64,000 bases of DNA. Source: Enterobacter chengduensis (GTDB lineage Bacteria; Pseudomonadota; Gammaproteobacteria; Enterobacterales; Enterobacteriaceae). The DNA lies in assembly GCF_001984825.2 (NCBI RefSeq), contig NZ_CP043318.1, forward strand, positions 1,178,001 to 1,242,000, written 5' to 3'. The position numbers were made by a program, and so were the translations under genes. Positions 50,020-62,732 of this stretch are shown piece after piece. Position 1 is the first letter of the stretch. Every line of letters begins with the position of its first letter. Below the pieces are notes generated by a model that searched no databases, was not told where the DNA came from, and saw nothing but the letters and a program-made list of their open reading frames with translations.

Positions 50020-50043
50020 AAAGGCCCGCATGTGCGGGCCTTT
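50020..50043. terminator. Bidirectional terminator between DUF3999 and peroxiredoxin genes
   Basis: GGCCCGCA (50023-50030) pairs with TGCGGGCC (50033-50040), with an A run before and TTT after. It serves both convergent genes. Confidence 0.9.
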
Positions 50044-50060
50044 CTCGTAAACCGTGCCGA

Positions 50061-50663
50061 TTACAGGCTGGATACGTTCTCAGACAGGTATTTCGCCACG
50101 CCGTCTGGGGACGCAGACATACCTTCTTTACCTTTTTCCCACTGAGCCGGGCACACTTCGCCGTGCTCTTCGTGGAACTGCAGCGCGTCAACCATGCGCA
50201 GCATTTCGTCGATGTTACGACCCAGCGGCAGATCGTTCACAACCTGGTGACGAACGATGCCGTTTGCGTCGATCAGGAAAGAACCGCGCAGCGCAACGCC
50301 AGCGTCCGGATGTTCGATACCGTAAGCCTGCTGGATTTCGCGTTTGATGTCCGCAACCATTGCGTATTTCACCGCACCGATGCCGCCTTTGTCGACAGGG
50401 GTGTTACGCCATGCGTTGTGTACAAACTCAGAGTCGAAGGAGACGCCAACCACTTCCACGCCACGCTTCTGGAATTCTTCATAACGTTTGTCGAACGCGA
50501 TCAGCTCAGACGGGCAAACGAAGGTGAAGTCCATTGGCCAGAAGAACAGAACGGTCGCTTTGCCGTTGGTGTGCTGTTTGAAGTTGAAGTTTTCAACGAT
50601 TTCACCGTTGCCCAGAACTGCTGCAGCCGTAAAATCCGGAGCCGGACGAGTTACCAGAACCAT
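50061..50663 (-). CDS. tsaA: 2-Cys peroxiredoxin (TsaA type)
   Basis: 200 residues. Peroxidatic Cys50 is in the motif FTFVCP and resolving Cys171 in EVCPAQWEKG, so it is a typical 2-Cys peroxiredoxin acting as homodimer/decamer. It reduces peroxides in the cytoplasm, using a thioredoxin- or AhpF-like reductant. The sequence is very close to Salmonella TsaA, found in the same malZ-queA neighbourhood. It is absent there in E. coli K-12. GGAG precedes the ATG. No OxyR site was recognised. Confidence 0.9.
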   Translation of the reverse strand: MVLVTRPAPDFTAAAVLGNGEIVENFNFKQHTNGKATVLFFWPMDFTFVCPSELIAFDKRYEEFQKRGVEVVGVSFDSEFVHNAWRNTPVDKGGIGAVKYAMVADIKREIQQAYGIEHPDAGVALRGSFLIDANGIVRHQVVNDLPLGRNIDEMLRMVDALQFHEEHGEVCPAQWEKGKEGMSASPDGVAKYLSENVSSL

Positions 50664-50790
50664 ATGATTCTCCTGTAGATACTAAGGTTATTTGGAACGC
50701 AACGCGAGCCAGTATAGAGAGTGTTCATGGATAAGACAAAGAGGTGGTGACAATCGTTCCGCCAGCTTTTACCTATCAATGTGAATTCTG

Positions 50791-51372
50791 TTACAGCTGT
50801 TTGTTTTTCGCCTGCGCCATCATGCGCGGATAGAACTGCCAGAATTGCGTCTCCAGCGCGTCATAGTGTGCCTCCAGGTCATACCAGGAGTCGCGCAGCG
50901 CATCCAGACGCGGTCGGCGGCTGGCCATGCCGTTCAGGACGTTCTGGATAAAATCCATCTCACCATAGCGCTCCAGCCAGCGTTCTGACCACAAATAGTT
51001 GTTCAGATTCACAAAGCGCGGCGGCGAGTCGGGCAAAATTACCGACACCTGCGCATGGGCGTAGCGCACAAACTCTGGCAGCGGTAGCGACGGCGAGAGC
51101 TGTTCCCAATGGCGCGACAGAAAGTGGTCCCACATCACGTCGAGCGTAATCGGCGCAACGCGGCGCGTTTCAGGGCGGAACCACGCTTTGGCTTCCGTGA
51201 CCTCGGGCAGGTTATCGGTGATGACATCAATGCGGCGGTGCATAAAGATGCCGTCGACAACCTCAGGGGAATAGTCTTCTGCAGGGTTGCCGCGCACGAA
51301 ATCGGCCAGCAAATTGCCGGAAAGGGAGCTGTCGGCGAGGTGAGCGAGATGCAGGTGAGCGAGAAAATTCAT
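50791..51372 (-). CDS. acpH: Acyl carrier protein phosphodiesterase AcpH
   Basis: 193 residues from the ATG at 51370-51372, the E. coli start and length ([26 protein letters not shown]). HD-superfamily-like metal enzyme that removes the 4'-phosphopantetheine group from holo-[16 protein letters not shown] and [10 protein letters not shown] contain the likely ligands. The gene is divergent from queA with 92 bp between the starts. Confidence 0.94.
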   Translation of the reverse strand: MNFLAHLHLAHLADSSLSGNLLADFVRGNPAEDYSPEVVDGIFMHRRIDVITDNLPEVTEAKAWFRPETRRVAPITLDVMWDHFLSRHWEQLSPSLPLPEFVRYAHAQVSVILPDSPPRFVNLNNYLWSERWLERYGEMDFIQNVLNGMASRRPRLDALRDSWYDLEAHYDALETQFWQFYPRMMAQAKNKQL

Positions 51373-51464
51373 GCGTTTTATTTGTCCGGGGGCGGCTAGT
51401 TGTTGCAGCAAAAGGGTGTGAGCACTAGACTATGCCGCCTGTTTTTAAGTCACGAGTATACGTC

Positions 51465-53716
<2,252 letters not shown>

Positions 53717-53738
53717 TTTTAATAATGAGGGAATTTGA

Positions 53739-54071
53739 ATGAGCTTTTTTATTTCTGATGCGGTAGCGGCAACAGGTGCTCCAGCGCAGGGCAGCCCGAT
53801 GTCTCTGATTCTGATGCTGGTTGTGTTCGGTCTGATCTTCTACTTCATGATCCTGCGCCCACAGCAGAAGCGCACCAAAGAGCACAAAAACCTGATGAAC
53901 TCCATTGCGAAAGGCGATGAAGTGCTGACTAACGGTGGTCTGGTCGGTCGCGTAACCAAAGTGGCTGAGAACGGCTACATTGCGATCGCCCTGAACGACA
54001 CCACTGAAGTGGTCATCAAACGTGACTTCGTAGCTGCCGTTCTGCCGAAAGGCACCATGAAGGCGCTGTAA
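53739..54071 (+). CDS. yajC: Sec translocon accessory subunit YajC
   Basis: 110 residues, the E. coli length. Single N-terminal membrane helix (MSLILMLVVFGLIFYFMIL) then a soluble domain with RPQQKRTKEHKNLMNSIAKGDEV. It joins SecD and SecF in the SecDF-YajC complex attached to SecYEG. 22 bp after tgt. Confidence 0.96.
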   Translation: MSFFISDAVAATGAPAQGSPMSLILMLVVFGLIFYFMILRPQQKRTKEHKNLMNSIAKGDEVLTNGGLVGRVTKVAENGYIAIALNDTTEVVIKRDFVAAVLPKGTMKAL

Positions 54072-54098
54072 TCCCAACTTTTCCCAAAGGGAACTGCC

Positions 54099-55946
54099 GT
54101 GTTAAACCGTTATCCTTTGTGGAAGTACATCATGCTGGTCGTCGTGATTCTCGTCGGCCTGCTGTACGCGCTTCCCAACCTGTATGGTGAGGATCCGGCT
54201 GTTCAAATCACTGGCGCGCGCGGTGTCGCCGCCAGTGAGCAAACGCTGATCCAGGTCCAGAAAACGTTACAAGAAGAAAAAATTACCGCTAAGTCTGTGG
54301 CTCTGGAAGAGGGTGCAATTCTTGCTCGCTTCGACACCACCGACACGCAGCTCCGCGCTCGCGAAGCGCTGATGGGCGTGCTGGGTGATAAATACGTCGT
54401 GGCGCTTAACCTTGCGCCTGCAACCCCGCGCTGGCTGGCTGCGATGAACGCAGAGCCGATGAAGCTGGGTCTTGACCTGCGTGGTGGCGTTCACTTCCTG
54501 ATGGAAGTGGATATGGATACCGCGCTCGGCAAGCTGCAGGAACAGAATATCGACAGCCTGCGCAGCGATCTGCGTGAAAAAGGCATCGCTTACACCACCG
54601 TGCGTAAAGAAGATAACTACGGCATGAGCATCACGTTCCGCGACAGCGCGGCGCGCGATCAGGCTGTAGATTACCTGACCCAACGTCACCGTGACCTGGT
54701 GATCACCTCTCAGGGCAGCAACCAGCTGCGCGCGGTGATGACCGATGCGCGCCTGAAGGAAGCGCGTGAATATGCCGTTCAGCAGAACATCAACATTCTG
54801 CGTAACCGTGTAAACCAGCTGGGCGTGGCTGAGCCGCTGGTACAGCGTCAGGGTGCTGACCGTATCGTGGTGGAACTGCCGGGTATTCAGGACACTGCGC
54901 GTGCGAAAGAGATTCTGGGTGCGACCGCCACGCTGGAATTCCGTCTGGTCAATTCCAACGTCGATCAGTCCGCTGCCGCAGCAGGCCGTATTCCGGGTGA
55001 CTCCGAAGTGAAACAGACCCGCGAAGGTCAGCCCGTTGTGCTGTACAAACGCGTGATTCTGACCGGTGACCACATCACCGACTCCACGTCGAGCCAGGAC
55101 GAATACAACCAGCCGCAGGTTAACATCTCGCTGGATAGCGCGGGTGGTAACATCATGTCTAACTTCACCAAGGACAACATCGGCAAACCGATGGCGACCC
55201 TGTTCGTGGAGTACAAAGACAGCGGTAAGAAAGATGCAAACGGCCGTGCGGTGCTGGTGAAAGAGGAAGAGGTGATTAACATCGCCAACATCCAGTCTCG
55301 TCTGGGTAACAGCTTCCGTATTACCGGTATTAGCAACCCGAACGAAGCGCGTCAGCTCTCTCTGCTGCTGCGTGCCGGTGCGCTGATTGCGCCGATTCAG
55401 ATTGTTGAAGAACGTACCATTGGTCCAACGCTGGGGATGCAGAACATCCAGCAGGGTCTGGAAGCGTGTCTGGCCGGTCTGGTGGTCTCTATCCTCTTCA
55501 TGATCTTCTTCTATAAGAAGTTTGGTCTGATTGCGACCTCCGCGCTGATTGCCAACCTGGTGCTGATCATCGGCATTATGTCCCTGCTGCCGGGGGCGAC
55601 GCTGACCATGCCGGGGATTGCGGGTATCGTTCTGACCCTTGCGGTGGCGGTCGACGCCAACGTACTGATTAACGAACGTATCAAAGAAGAGTTGAGCAAC
55701 GGTCGCTCTGTCCAGCAGGCGATTGACGAAGGCTATAAAGGTGCGTTCAGCTCCATCTTCGATGCGAACGTAACAACACTGATTAAGGTTCTTATCCTGT
55801 ATGCAGTGGGTACTGGCGCGATCAAAGGCTTTGCGATTACAACCGGTATCGGTGTCGCAACGTCAATGTTTACCGCTATTGTCGGCACCCGTGCCATCGT
55901 GAACCTGCTGTACGGCGGCAAGCGCGTCAAAAAGCTGTCTATCTGA
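54099..55946 (+). CDS. secD: Protein translocase subunit SecD
   Basis: 615 residues, the E. coli length, from a GTG start (AAGGGAA upstream). TM1 near the start, a large periplasmic domain (about 35-450) with [15 protein letters not shown], then five C-terminal helices with the RND-like [16 protein letters not shown] proton-path block. It uses the proton gradient to pull exported proteins through SecYEG. 10 bp before secF. Confidence 0.97.
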   Translation: MLNRYPLWKYIMLVVVILVGLLYALPNLYGEDPAVQITGARGVAASEQTLIQVQKTLQEEKITAKSVALEEGAILARFDTTDTQLRAREALMGVLGDKYVVALNLAPATPRWLAAMNAEPMKLGLDLRGGVHFLMEVDMDTALGKLQEQNIDSLRSDLREKGIAYTTVRKEDNYGMSITFRDSAARDQAVDYLTQRHRDLVITSQGSNQLRAVMTDARLKEAREYAVQQNINILRNRVNQLGVAEPLVQRQGADRIVVELPGIQDTARAKEILGATATLEFRLVNSNVDQSAAAAGRIPGDSEVKQTREGQPVVLYKRVILTGDHITDSTSSQDEYNQPQVNISLDSAGGNIMSNFTKDNIGKPMATLFVEYKDSGKKDANGRAVLVKEEEVINIANIQSRLGNSFRITGISNPNEARQLSLLLRAGALIAPIQIVEERTIGPTLGMQNIQQGLEACLAGLVVSILFMIFFYKKFGLIATSALIANLVLIIGIMSLLPGATLTMPGIAGIVLTLAVAVDANVLINERIKEELSNGRSVQQAIDEGYKGAFSSIFDANVTTLIKVLILYAVGTGAIKGFAITTGIGVATSMFTAIVGTRAIVNLLYGGKRVKKLSI

Positions 55947-55956
55947 GGAGTGCATT

Positions 55957-56928
55957 GTGGCACAGGAATATACTGTTGAACAATTGAACCACGGCCGTAA
56001 AGTCTGGGACTTTATGCGCTGGGACTACTGGGCCTTCGGCATTTCAGGTTTACTGCTGATTCTGTCCATCGTCATTATGGGCGTGAGGGGCTTTAACTGG
56101 GGGCTCGATTTCACCGGTGGTACGGTGATTGAGATCTCCCTGGAAAAACCGGTCGATATGGACCAGATGCGTCTGTCTCTGCAGAAAGCGGGCTTTGAAG
56201 AGCCGCTGCTGCAGAACTTCGGCAGCAGCCGCGACATCATGGTGCGTATGCCGCCGGTGCACGATGCCAACGGCAGCCAGGAGCTGGGCAGCAAGGTTGT
56301 GAGCGTGATTAACGAAACAACCAGCCAGAACGCGGCGGTTAAGCGTATTGAGTTCGTCGGCCCAAGCGTGGGAGCTGACCTGGCGCAGACCGGTGCGATG
56401 GCGCTGCTGGTGGCGCTGATCTCCATCCTGGTGTACGTCGGTTTCCGCTTTGAGTGGCGACTGGCGGCCGGTGTGGTTATCGCTCTGGCGCACGACGTGG
56501 TGATCACCATGGGCATACTGTCGCTGTTCCACATTGAGATTGACCTGACGATTGTGGCATCCCTGATGTCCGTTATCGGTTACTCACTGAACGACAGCAT
56601 CGTGGTATCTGACCGTATTCGTGAAAACTTCCGTAAGATCCGTCGCGGTACGCCGTACGAAATCTTTAACGTGTCGTTGACCCAGACGCTGCACCGTACC
56701 TTGATTACCTCCGGTACCACCCTGATGGTGATCCTGATGCTGTTCCTCTTCGGTGGTCCGGTACTGGAAGGCTTCTCGCTGACCATGCTGATCGGTGTCA
56801 CCATCGGTACGGCATCGTCTATCTACGTTGCGTCCGCGCTGGCGCTGAAACTCGGCATGAAGCGCGAGCACCTGCTCCAGCAGAAAGTCGAGAAAGAAGG
56901 GGCGGATCAGCCGTCCATTCTGCCGTAA
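55957..56928 (+). CDS. secF: Protein translocase subunit SecF
   Basis: 323 residues, the E. coli length, from a GTG start with GAGGAG upstream. Six membrane helices; [17 protein letters not shown] after TM1 and [23 protein letters not shown] are the family signatures. Partner of SecD. A strong terminator follows. Confidence 0.97.
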   Translation: MAQEYTVEQLNHGRKVWDFMRWDYWAFGISGLLLILSIVIMGVRGFNWGLDFTGGTVIEISLEKPVDMDQMRLSLQKAGFEEPLLQNFGSSRDIMVRMPPVHDANGSQELGSKVVSVINETTSQNAAVKRIEFVGPSVGADLAQTGAMALLVALISILVYVGFRFEWRLAAGVVIALAHDVVITMGILSLFHIEIDLTIVASLMSVIGYSLNDSIVVSDRIRENFRKIRRGTPYEIFNVSLTQTLHRTLITSGTTLMVILMLFLFGGPVLEGFSLTMLIGVTIGTASSIYVASALALKLGMKREHLLQQKVEKEGADQPSILP

Positions 56929-56951
56929 GGCGACGTTTAGCGCGTTATCGA

Positions 56952-56980
56952 AATCCCGGTCGGTTGACCGGGATTTTTTT
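56952..56980 (+). terminator. Terminator after secF
   Basis: AATCCCGGTC (56952-56961) pairs with GACCGGGATT (56966-56975) around GGTT, followed by a T run. End of the queA-secF operon. Confidence 0.95.
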
Positions 56981-57070
56981 TATCTGCTCCTGACAAACAC
57001 TCCTGACAGTATGCTGTCAGGAGCCCTGTCGTAGACTCCTTCTGAACCCAAACAACAGGCAGGAGGATGT

Positions 57071-57436
57071 ATGAAAAGCGTCATTAACTGGTTTGAAATT
57101 CCGGTCTCGGATATGGAACGCGCCATCAATTTTTATGAGCCGGTGATGCAGCTCTCGCTGCGCCGCGAGAAAATGGACTGCGTGGAGCTGGCGGTTTTCC
57201 CGCATGAGGATCCGGCCACCGGCGGCGCGCTGGCAAAATTTGACGGCGTTACACCGTCTCTGCAGGGCGCTATTATTTACCTGCATACTGACAATCTGGC
57301 GGCCACGCTCGATCGCATTGCCTCTGCGGGCGGCGAGTGCGTGTTTGGCCCGCTGGAACTGCCGCAGGGCATTGGCACTATCGCATTGTTTACCGACAGC
57401 GAGGGCAACCGCGTCGGCCTCCATCAACCTGCCTGA
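57071..57436 (+). CDS. VOC family (glyoxalase/dioxygenase-fold) protein
   Basis: 121 residues, one vicinal-oxygen-chelate unit made of two beta-alpha-beta-beta-beta modules. The first contains NWFEIPVSDMERAINFYEPVMQL; the second has IYLHTDNLAATLDRIASAGGECVFGP and LFTDSEGNRVGLHQ. Substrate unknown; close relatives are simply called VOC proteins. GGAGG precedes the ATG. It stands 14 bp before the WYL regulator gene and is probably controlled by it. Confidence 0.85.
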   Translation: MKSVINWFEIPVSDMERAINFYEPVMQLSLRREKMDCVELAVFPHEDPATGGALAKFDGVTPSLQGAIIYLHTDNLAATLDRIASAGGECVFGPLELPQGIGTIALFTDSEGNRVGLHQPA

Positions 57437-57450
57437 GAGCGGATTAAGAG

Positions 57451-58131
57451 ATGACCCGACGCGCTGACCGTTTGTTTCAGATTGTGCAGATCCTGCGGGG
57501 CAGGCGTCTGACAACGGCAGCGCATCTGGCGGAGCGGCTTGGCGTGTCCGAGCGCACGGTCTACCGCGATATCCGCGACCTGTCGCTTTCCGGCGTGCCG
57601 GTGGAAGGTGAGGCGGGAAGCGGATACCGGCTGATGTCGGGTTTTGATCTGCCGCCTTTGATGCTGACAAATAAGGAGTCAGAGGCGCTGATCGTCGCCA
57701 TTCGCCTGCTCAAAACCTGGGGAGGGGAATCGCTGTCGCGCGAGCTGGAATCGGCCCAGGAGAAGGTGCTGGCGATTCTGCCCGACGAGAGTCGTCGAAA
57801 GGCGGAGCAGGCGCGGATCTACGCCCCGGATTTCTGCATGCAAAGCCACTCCCGCAGCGATTTTGACAGGATTCACCAGGCAATTTCCGCCCAGCGGGTG
57901 CTGGCGTTGCATTACCGTGACGAAGCCGGACAGCTCTCTAAGCGCGAGGTTCAGCCGCTGGGGCTGTTCTTCTGGGGAGAGCGCTGGCTGCTGGCGGCGT
58001 GGTGTGAGCGGCGCGATGACTATCGCTGTTTCCGGCTCGACCGGTGCCTCAATATTGCGCAGACGGAGAGACGGTTCAGCGAGAGCGCGGACAGGTCGTT
58101 GGCCGATTTTTTGCGCAAGGTGAGGCAGTAA
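57451..58131 (+). CDS. HTH/WYL-domain transcriptional regulator (YafY-like)
   Basis: 226 residues. A DeoR-type winged helix at about 5-60 (LTTAAHLAERLGVSERTVYRDIRDLSLSGVPVEGEAGSGY) precedes a WYL ligand-sensing domain at about 135-225 (LALHYRDEAGQLSKREVQPLGLFFWGERWLLAAWC). Relatives sense small ligands or stress. E. coli YafY is similar in layout though longer. Likely autoregulates the VOC-regulator pair. It ends with a hairpin-type terminator and a dispersed repeat. Confidence 0.85.
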   Translation: MTRRADRLFQIVQILRGRRLTTAAHLAERLGVSERTVYRDIRDLSLSGVPVEGEAGSGYRLMSGFDLPPLMLTNKESEALIVAIRLLKTWGGESLSRELESAQEKVLAILPDESRRKAEQARIYAPDFCMQSHSRSDFDRIHQAISAQRVLALHYRDEAGQLSKREVQPLGLFFWGERWLLAAWCERRDDYRCFRLDRCLNIAQTERRFSESADRSLADFLRKVRQ

Positions 58132-58155
58132 AAAGCCGGGCGGCGAGGTAAAAGC

Positions 58156-58182
58156 AAAACGGCAACGTGCGTTGCCGTTTTT
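58156..58182 (+). terminator. Terminator after the WYL regulator gene
   Basis: AAAACGGCAAC (58156-58166) pairs with GTTGCCGTTTT (58171-58181) around GTGC, ending in T. Composite with the palindrome at 58193. Confidence 0.85.
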
Positions 58183-58192
58183 AGTGTTTGTT

Positions 58193-58230
58193 CCCTATCC
58201 CTGTGGGATAGGGTCAGGGTGAGGGCATCA
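58193..58230. repeat. Dispersed palindromic repeat before tsx
   Basis: CCCTATCCCTGTGGGATAGGG with a compensated pair change (A/T for C/G) in both arms, then TCAGGGTGAGGGCATCAG. The paired substitution shows that the stem is maintained. Confidence 0.8.
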
Positions 58231-58251
58231 GCCCGCACAATCCCGCACTGG

Positions 58252-59136
58252 TTAGAAGTTGTAACCCACAACCAGGTAACCACCCCAGCCGGTAGAACGA
58301 ACGCTGAAATCGCCGTTGCCGAAGTTCAGGCTCGCGTCGTCGTTCCACTGGCCACCGTTGTGCCAGTAACGCGCAACCACGGAGTAGTGCCAGTGATCGT
58401 AGTTCAGCGCCAGGATGTGGCTGGACGCGATGGAATCGTTGGTACGCGCTTTTCTGCCGTTCAGGTCACGGAAGTCGTTATCGCCCAGGTCTGAGCCCCA
58501 GTCAAAGTTGGTGAAACCGATATAGCTCAGGTTACCGCCCCACAGCTGGGTAATTGGCACGAAGTATTTCACTTTGAAACGGTAGCCGTCCCACTCGTTT
58601 TCGTTCGCGGCGCCGTAGTTCTGCCACTGATATTTCGCGTAGACGTTCATAGACAGGCTCATTGGCAGGCCAGTGTCGATGTCCGTACCCAGACCCATGT
58701 ACCAGGTGCTCTGGCGACCGGACTTGTTGCGGCCCATGTCGTAGATGTAGTTGTTCGCGAAGTACCACTCTTTGAACGGACCAAACGCCAGGCTAGTGCC
58801 GGTCAGCTTGTCGATGGAGAAACGCGGTTCGATTTCCATAAACAGCGGAGAACCGTGGTTCCAGATACCTTTCGCATCGGTGTTACCGCCGAAGAAGACC
58901 GGCGCATCCATATAGCCATAGAAATCAAACCAGTCTTTCTTGGCGAACGCTTCGTACTCCAGGTAGGTATCGTTGCGGATCTGTGGTCCGAAACGGGTGT
59001 GGTAGCTGCCGACCACGTTAACGCTCTGGTGCCACCAGTCGGAGAGGTATTGTGGTTTGTCGTTTTCCGCTGCGTTAACAGTGAAAGAGGAAGACAGTGC
59101 CAGCACGGCGCCAGCTGCGAGTAATGTTTTTTTCAT
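58252..59136 (-). CDS. tsx: Nucleoside-specific channel-forming protein Tsx
   Basis: 294 residues from the ATG at 59134-59136, the E. coli length. A signal peptide ([22 protein letters not shown]) precedes a 12-stranded outer-membrane barrel ending in Phe ([10 protein letters not shown]). The channel favours nucleosides and deoxynucleosides and is a colicin K and phage T6 receptor in E. coli. The upstream region (59137-59406) has CRP-like half sites (TGTGTT, TTCACA) near 59252-59265 and GC-poor sequence. CytR/DeoR sites were not firmly identified. Confidence 0.97.
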   Translation of the reverse strand: MKKTLLAAGAVLALSSSFTVNAAENDKPQYLSDWWHQSVNVVGSYHTRFGPQIRNDTYLEYEAFAKKDWFDFYGYMDAPVFFGGNTDAKGIWNHGSPLFMEIEPRFSIDKLTGTSLAFGPFKEWYFANNYIYDMGRNKSGRQSTWYMGLGTDIDTGLPMSLSMNVYAKYQWQNYGAANENEWDGYRFKVKYFVPITQLWGGNLSYIGFTNFDWGSDLGDNDFRDLNGRKARTNDSIASSHILALNYDHWHYSVVARYWHNGGQWNDDASLNFGNGDFSVRSTGWGGYLVVGYNF

Positions 59137-59369
59137 AATCATGCCACTGATTGAAATTCCCTTCCGGGAGTGAAAAATGCGCGAATTGCGTTTCTAAATA
59201 TTTCGTGTTTCTGCGGTGCCTATTATAGGAATCCCTGCTCACAAAAATATGTGTTGTTTCACATATCTCTCACACGCGTAATCGATTGCGTTCACGTTTG
59301 CGTACTTTAAACGGCCGGGATTGTAGCGGCAATCATTTATGTTGCCAATCCATACGAAATGTAAATGTT

Positions 59370-59393
59370 AGCGGAGTGACATTTCACTCCGCT
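59370..59393 (-). terminator. Hairpin downstream of yajI
   Basis: AGCGGAGTGA and TCACTCCGCT form a near-perfect stem in 59370-59393. It is 13 bp past the yajI stop on the minus strand; the T run is weak. Confidence 0.55.
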
Positions 59394-59406
59394 CAGAAGG
59401 AAGGAT

Positions 59407-59946
59407 TTACTGCGCGGCGGGTTGGATGTCGTGAATGCGGATAAAGCCTAACTGTTCCGGCGTAAGGCCGCTTAACTGCAGCGGAATATCCACATCACTC
59501 GGCGCTAAAACGCTGGCCGGGGCGGTGAAGAGCTGGTTCTTCACGTTCACCTCCTGGTAATTCTCCGTGGTGCCCTGGATCTGGCCCCATTCGACGGTGC
59601 CGCTGAAGGCCGGGAGCGGATTGTTGGATTCTCCCTGGATGCGTAATGTTGCGCGCGTACCATCTGCATTCGCCGCCACATTCACCAGCGACATTTTCAG
59701 CGTGCCAACCTGGCTGTTGAGGCGCGCAGGCGTATTCGCACCCGGTAACAGGTAAACCCCGCTGCTGGATTTGGCGTTCAGCGCGTTTTGCTGGGTAATC
59801 TTCACCGTTTCTTTGTTCAGTTTGTCCATTGCCGTATTGAGCGTATTCACGCTCTGTTTCATCTGACGGACTTCGGTTTGCTGTGCACAGGCGCTAAGGG
59901 TGAACAGGCTCCCCACCAGCAATATTTTCAGGTAACGTCTTGTCAT
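59407..59946 (-). CDS. yajI: Lipoprotein YajI (DUF3251)
   Basis: 179 residues from the ATG at 59944-59946, the E. coli length. The lipobox is LSAC near residue 19 (LFTLSACAQQTEV), with no Asp at position 2 after Cys, so outer membrane is likely. A short coiled coil (MKQSVNTLNTAMDKLNKETVKI) precedes the DUF3251 domain. Function unknown. Same strand as tsx, 270 bp upstream. Confidence 0.93.
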   Translation of the reverse strand: MTRRYLKILLVGSLFTLSACAQQTEVRQMKQSVNTLNTAMDKLNKETVKITQQNALNAKSSSGVYLLPGANTPARLNSQVGTLKMSLVNVAANADGTRATLRIQGESNNPLPAFSGTVEWGQIQGTTENYQEVNVKNQLFTAPASVLAPSDVDIPLQLSGLTPEQLGFIRIHDIQPAAQ

Positions 59947-60086
59947 TGCGTTTAATTCCTTGAAATAACGGATCGCACTTATGGTAGCCAGCATCATCGT
60001 TTAAGACATAGATCCTTTGTCTCAAAAAGCTCTTCCTTTGTTGTCAGGCGAGATCAGGGTAAAATGAAAATCAGTTAACCAGATAA

Positions 60087-60548
<462 letters not shown>

Positions 60549-60552
60549 GCTT

Positions 60553-61656
60553 ATGCAGGATGAGATTTACATGGCGCGAGCCATGAAGCTGGCGCAGCGC
60601 GGGCGTTTTACCACCCATCCCAACCCGAACGTGGGATGTGTTATCGTCAAAGATGGCGAAATCGTGGGGGAAGGTTTCCACTACCGTGCCGGCGAGCCGC
60701 ATGCCGAGGTTCATGCCTTACGCATGGCCGGCGAGAAGGCGCGCGGCGCCACCGCCTACGTCACGCTGGAGCCCTGCAGCCACCACGGGCGTACGCCGCC
60801 GTGCTGTGAGGCGCTGATCGCGGCCGGGGTTTCACGCGTGGTGGCATCCATGCAGGATCCCAATCCGCAGGTGGCCGGACGCGGTCTGTACCGTCTGCAG
60901 CAGGAAGGCATCGACGTCAGCCACGGGCTGATGATGCAGGACGCGGAAGCGATCAACAAAGGCTTCCTGAAGCGCATGCGCACGGGATTTCCGTATATAC
61001 AGCTCAAGCTGGGCGCCTCGCTGGATGGTCGCACGGCGATGGCGAACGGCGAAAGCCAGTGGATCACGTCGCCGCAGGCAAGGCGCGATGTGCAACGTCT
61101 GCGCGCGCAAAGCCATGCTATCCTCACCAGCAGTGAAACCGTGCTGGCTGACGATCCGGCCATGACCGTGCGCTGGGACGAACTGAATGCCGAGACCCAG
61201 GCGCTTTACCCGCAGGAGAACCTGCGTCAGCCGCTGCGTATTGTCATTGATAGCCAGAACCGCGTGACCCCAGATCACCGGATCGTCCAGCAGCCGGGGG
61301 AAACCTGGATTGCCCGCACTAAAGAAGATACTCGCGAATGGCCGGAAGGCGTGCGCAGCATCATGGTGCCGGAGCATAACGGGCACCTGGATCTCGTGGT
61401 GCTGATGATGCTGCTCGGCAAGCAGCAGGTGAACAGTATCTGGGTGGAAGCGGGTCCAACGCTCGCCGGTGCGCTGTTGCAGGCCGGGCTGGTGGATGAG
61501 CTGCTGGTATACGTTGCGCCTAAACTGTTAGGCCACGACGCGCGCGGCCTGTTTGTGCTGCCCGGCCTTGAAAAACTGGCCGACGCACCGCAACTCACAT
61601 TCAGCGAGATTCGTCCGGTGGGTCCGGATGTCTGCCTCCACTTAACGACAGCGTAA
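60553..61656 (+). CDS. ribD: Bifunctional riboflavin deaminase/reductase RibD
   Basis: 367 residues from the ATG at 60553, the E. coli length. The N-terminal zinc deaminase has HAE at 50-52, Cys75 and Cys84 (PCSHHGRTPPC). The C-terminal reductase includes LKLGASLDGRTA and WVEAGPTLAGALLQAGLVDEL. It carries out two successive steps on the pyrimidine intermediate of riboflavin synthesis. Confidence 0.97.
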   Translation: MQDEIYMARAMKLAQRGRFTTHPNPNVGCVIVKDGEIVGEGFHYRAGEPHAEVHALRMAGEKARGATAYVTLEPCSHHGRTPPCCEALIAAGVSRVVASMQDPNPQVAGRGLYRLQQEGIDVSHGLMMQDAEAINKGFLKRMRTGFPYIQLKLGASLDGRTAMANGESQWITSPQARRDVQRLRAQSHAILTSSETVLADDPAMTVRWDELNAETQALYPQENLRQPLRIVIDSQNRVTPDHRIVQQPGETWIARTKEDTREWPEGVRSIMVPEHNGHLDLVVLMMLLGKQQVNSIWVEAGPTLAGALLQAGLVDELLVYVAPKLLGHDARGLFVLPGLEKLADAPQLTFSEIRPVGPDVCLHLTTA

Positions 61657-61743
61657 TTGCTCCCGAAATAGAGAAGCAGTACGCAAAGTATTATGATAAA
61701 ATCCGCCCCCCTGCGGGGCCACATGAACCCGTAAAGGAAGAGT

Positions 61744-62214
61744 ATGAACATTATTGAAGCTGCTGTAGCTACCCCGGACGCTCGCGTCGCCATCACCATT
61801 GCGCGTTTCAACAACTTCATCAACGACAGCCTGCTGGAAGGCGCGATTGACGCCCTGAAACGTATCGGCCAGGTTAAAGATGACAACATTACCGTTGTTT
61901 GGGTTCCAGGCGCTTACGAACTGCCACTGGCGGCGGGCGCGCTGGCGAAAACCGGTAAATACGACGCGGTGATTGCCCTGGGTACCGTTATTCGTGGCGG
62001 CACTGCGCACTTCGAATACGTTGCGGGCGGTGCAAGCAACGGTCTGGCACACGTTGCGCAGGATGCTGAAATTCCTGTCGCGTTCGGCGTGCTGACTACC
62101 GAAAGTATTGAACAAGCCATCGAACGTGCCGGCACCAAAGCCGGTAACAAAGGTGCAGAAGCTGCACTGACCGCGCTTGAAATGATCAATGTATTGAAAG
62201 CCATCAAGGCCTGA
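61744..62214 (+). CDS. ribE: 6,7-dimethyl-8-ribityllumazine synthase RibE
   Basis: 156 residues, the E. coli length. [26 protein letters not shown] at the start and [25 protein letters not shown] in the active site (the His in AHFEYV is catalytic). The subunit assembles into a 60-mer shell. AAGGAAG precedes the ATG. No FMN riboswitch was found upstream. Confidence 0.97.
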   Translation: MNIIEAAVATPDARVAITIARFNNFINDSLLEGAIDALKRIGQVKDDNITVVWVPGAYELPLAAGALAKTGKYDAVIALGTVIRGGTAHFEYVAGGASNGLAHVAQDAEIPVAFGVLTTESIEQAIERAGTKAGNKGAEAALTALEMINVLKAIKA

Positions 62215-62235
62215 TTTTTTTGTAAGGGGAATTCC

Positions 62236-62655
62236 GTGAAACCTGCTGCTCGTCGCCGCGCCCGTGAATGTGCCGTTCAGGCACTTTACTCCTGGCAGTT
62301 GTCCCAGAACGACATCGCTGATGTTGAATACCAGTTCCTGTCAGAACAGGACGTGAAAGACGTTGACGTTCTGTACTTCCGTGAACTGCTGTCGGGAGTG
62401 GCGACTAATAGCGCGTATCTCGATGGTCTGATGAAGCCATACCTGTCCCGTCTGCTCGAAGAGCTGGGCCAGGTAGAAAAAGCAGTGTTGCGTATCGCGC
62501 TGTTTGAGCTGTCTAAACGTGATGATGTGCCGTACAAAGTGGCCATCAACGAAGCGATCGAGCTGGCGAAAACCTTCGGCGCTGAAGACAGCCACAAGTT
62601 CGTAAACGGCGTTCTTGATAAAGCAGCACCTGCGATCCGTCCCCACAAAAAGTGA
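62236..62655 (+). CDS. nusB: Transcription antitermination factor NusB
   Basis: 139 residues, the E. coli length, from a GTG start with AAGGGGAA upstream. All-helical. The start [21 protein letters not shown] and [33 protein letters not shown] are strictly conserved. It binds boxA RNA with NusE (S10) in rRNA antitermination. A terminator-like hairpin follows before thiL. Confidence 0.97.
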   Translation: MKPAARRRARECAVQALYSWQLSQNDIADVEYQFLSEQDVKDVDVLYFRELLSGVATNSAYLDGLMKPYLSRLLEELGQVEKAVLRIALFELSKRDDVPYKVAINEAIELAKTFGAEDSHKFVNGVLDKAAPAIRPHKK

Positions 62656-62661
62656 TCCGCA

Positions 62662-62709
62662 AACCGGAGTCCTGCATTGCCCGACGGGCAGTGCGGCTCC
62701 GGTTTTTTC
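62662..62709 (+). terminator. Terminator between nusB and thiL
   Basis: AACCGGAG (62662) pairs with CTCCGGTT (62697-62704) around a second small stem (TGCCCGACGGGCA), followed by TTTTTT. Read-through or a promoter must serve thiL. Confidence 0.85.
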
Positions 62710-62732
62710 TTTTATTTGCTGAGGCATAACGT

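Noticed and set aside
59252..59290. Classical CRP site upstream of tsx
   Set aside because: TGTG and TCACA half sites are present, but spacing is not the standard 6 bp, so it is mentioned only in the tsx entry.
61657..61743. FMN riboswitch before ribE
   Set aside because: No RFN-element sequence pattern is visible in this 87-bp gap.
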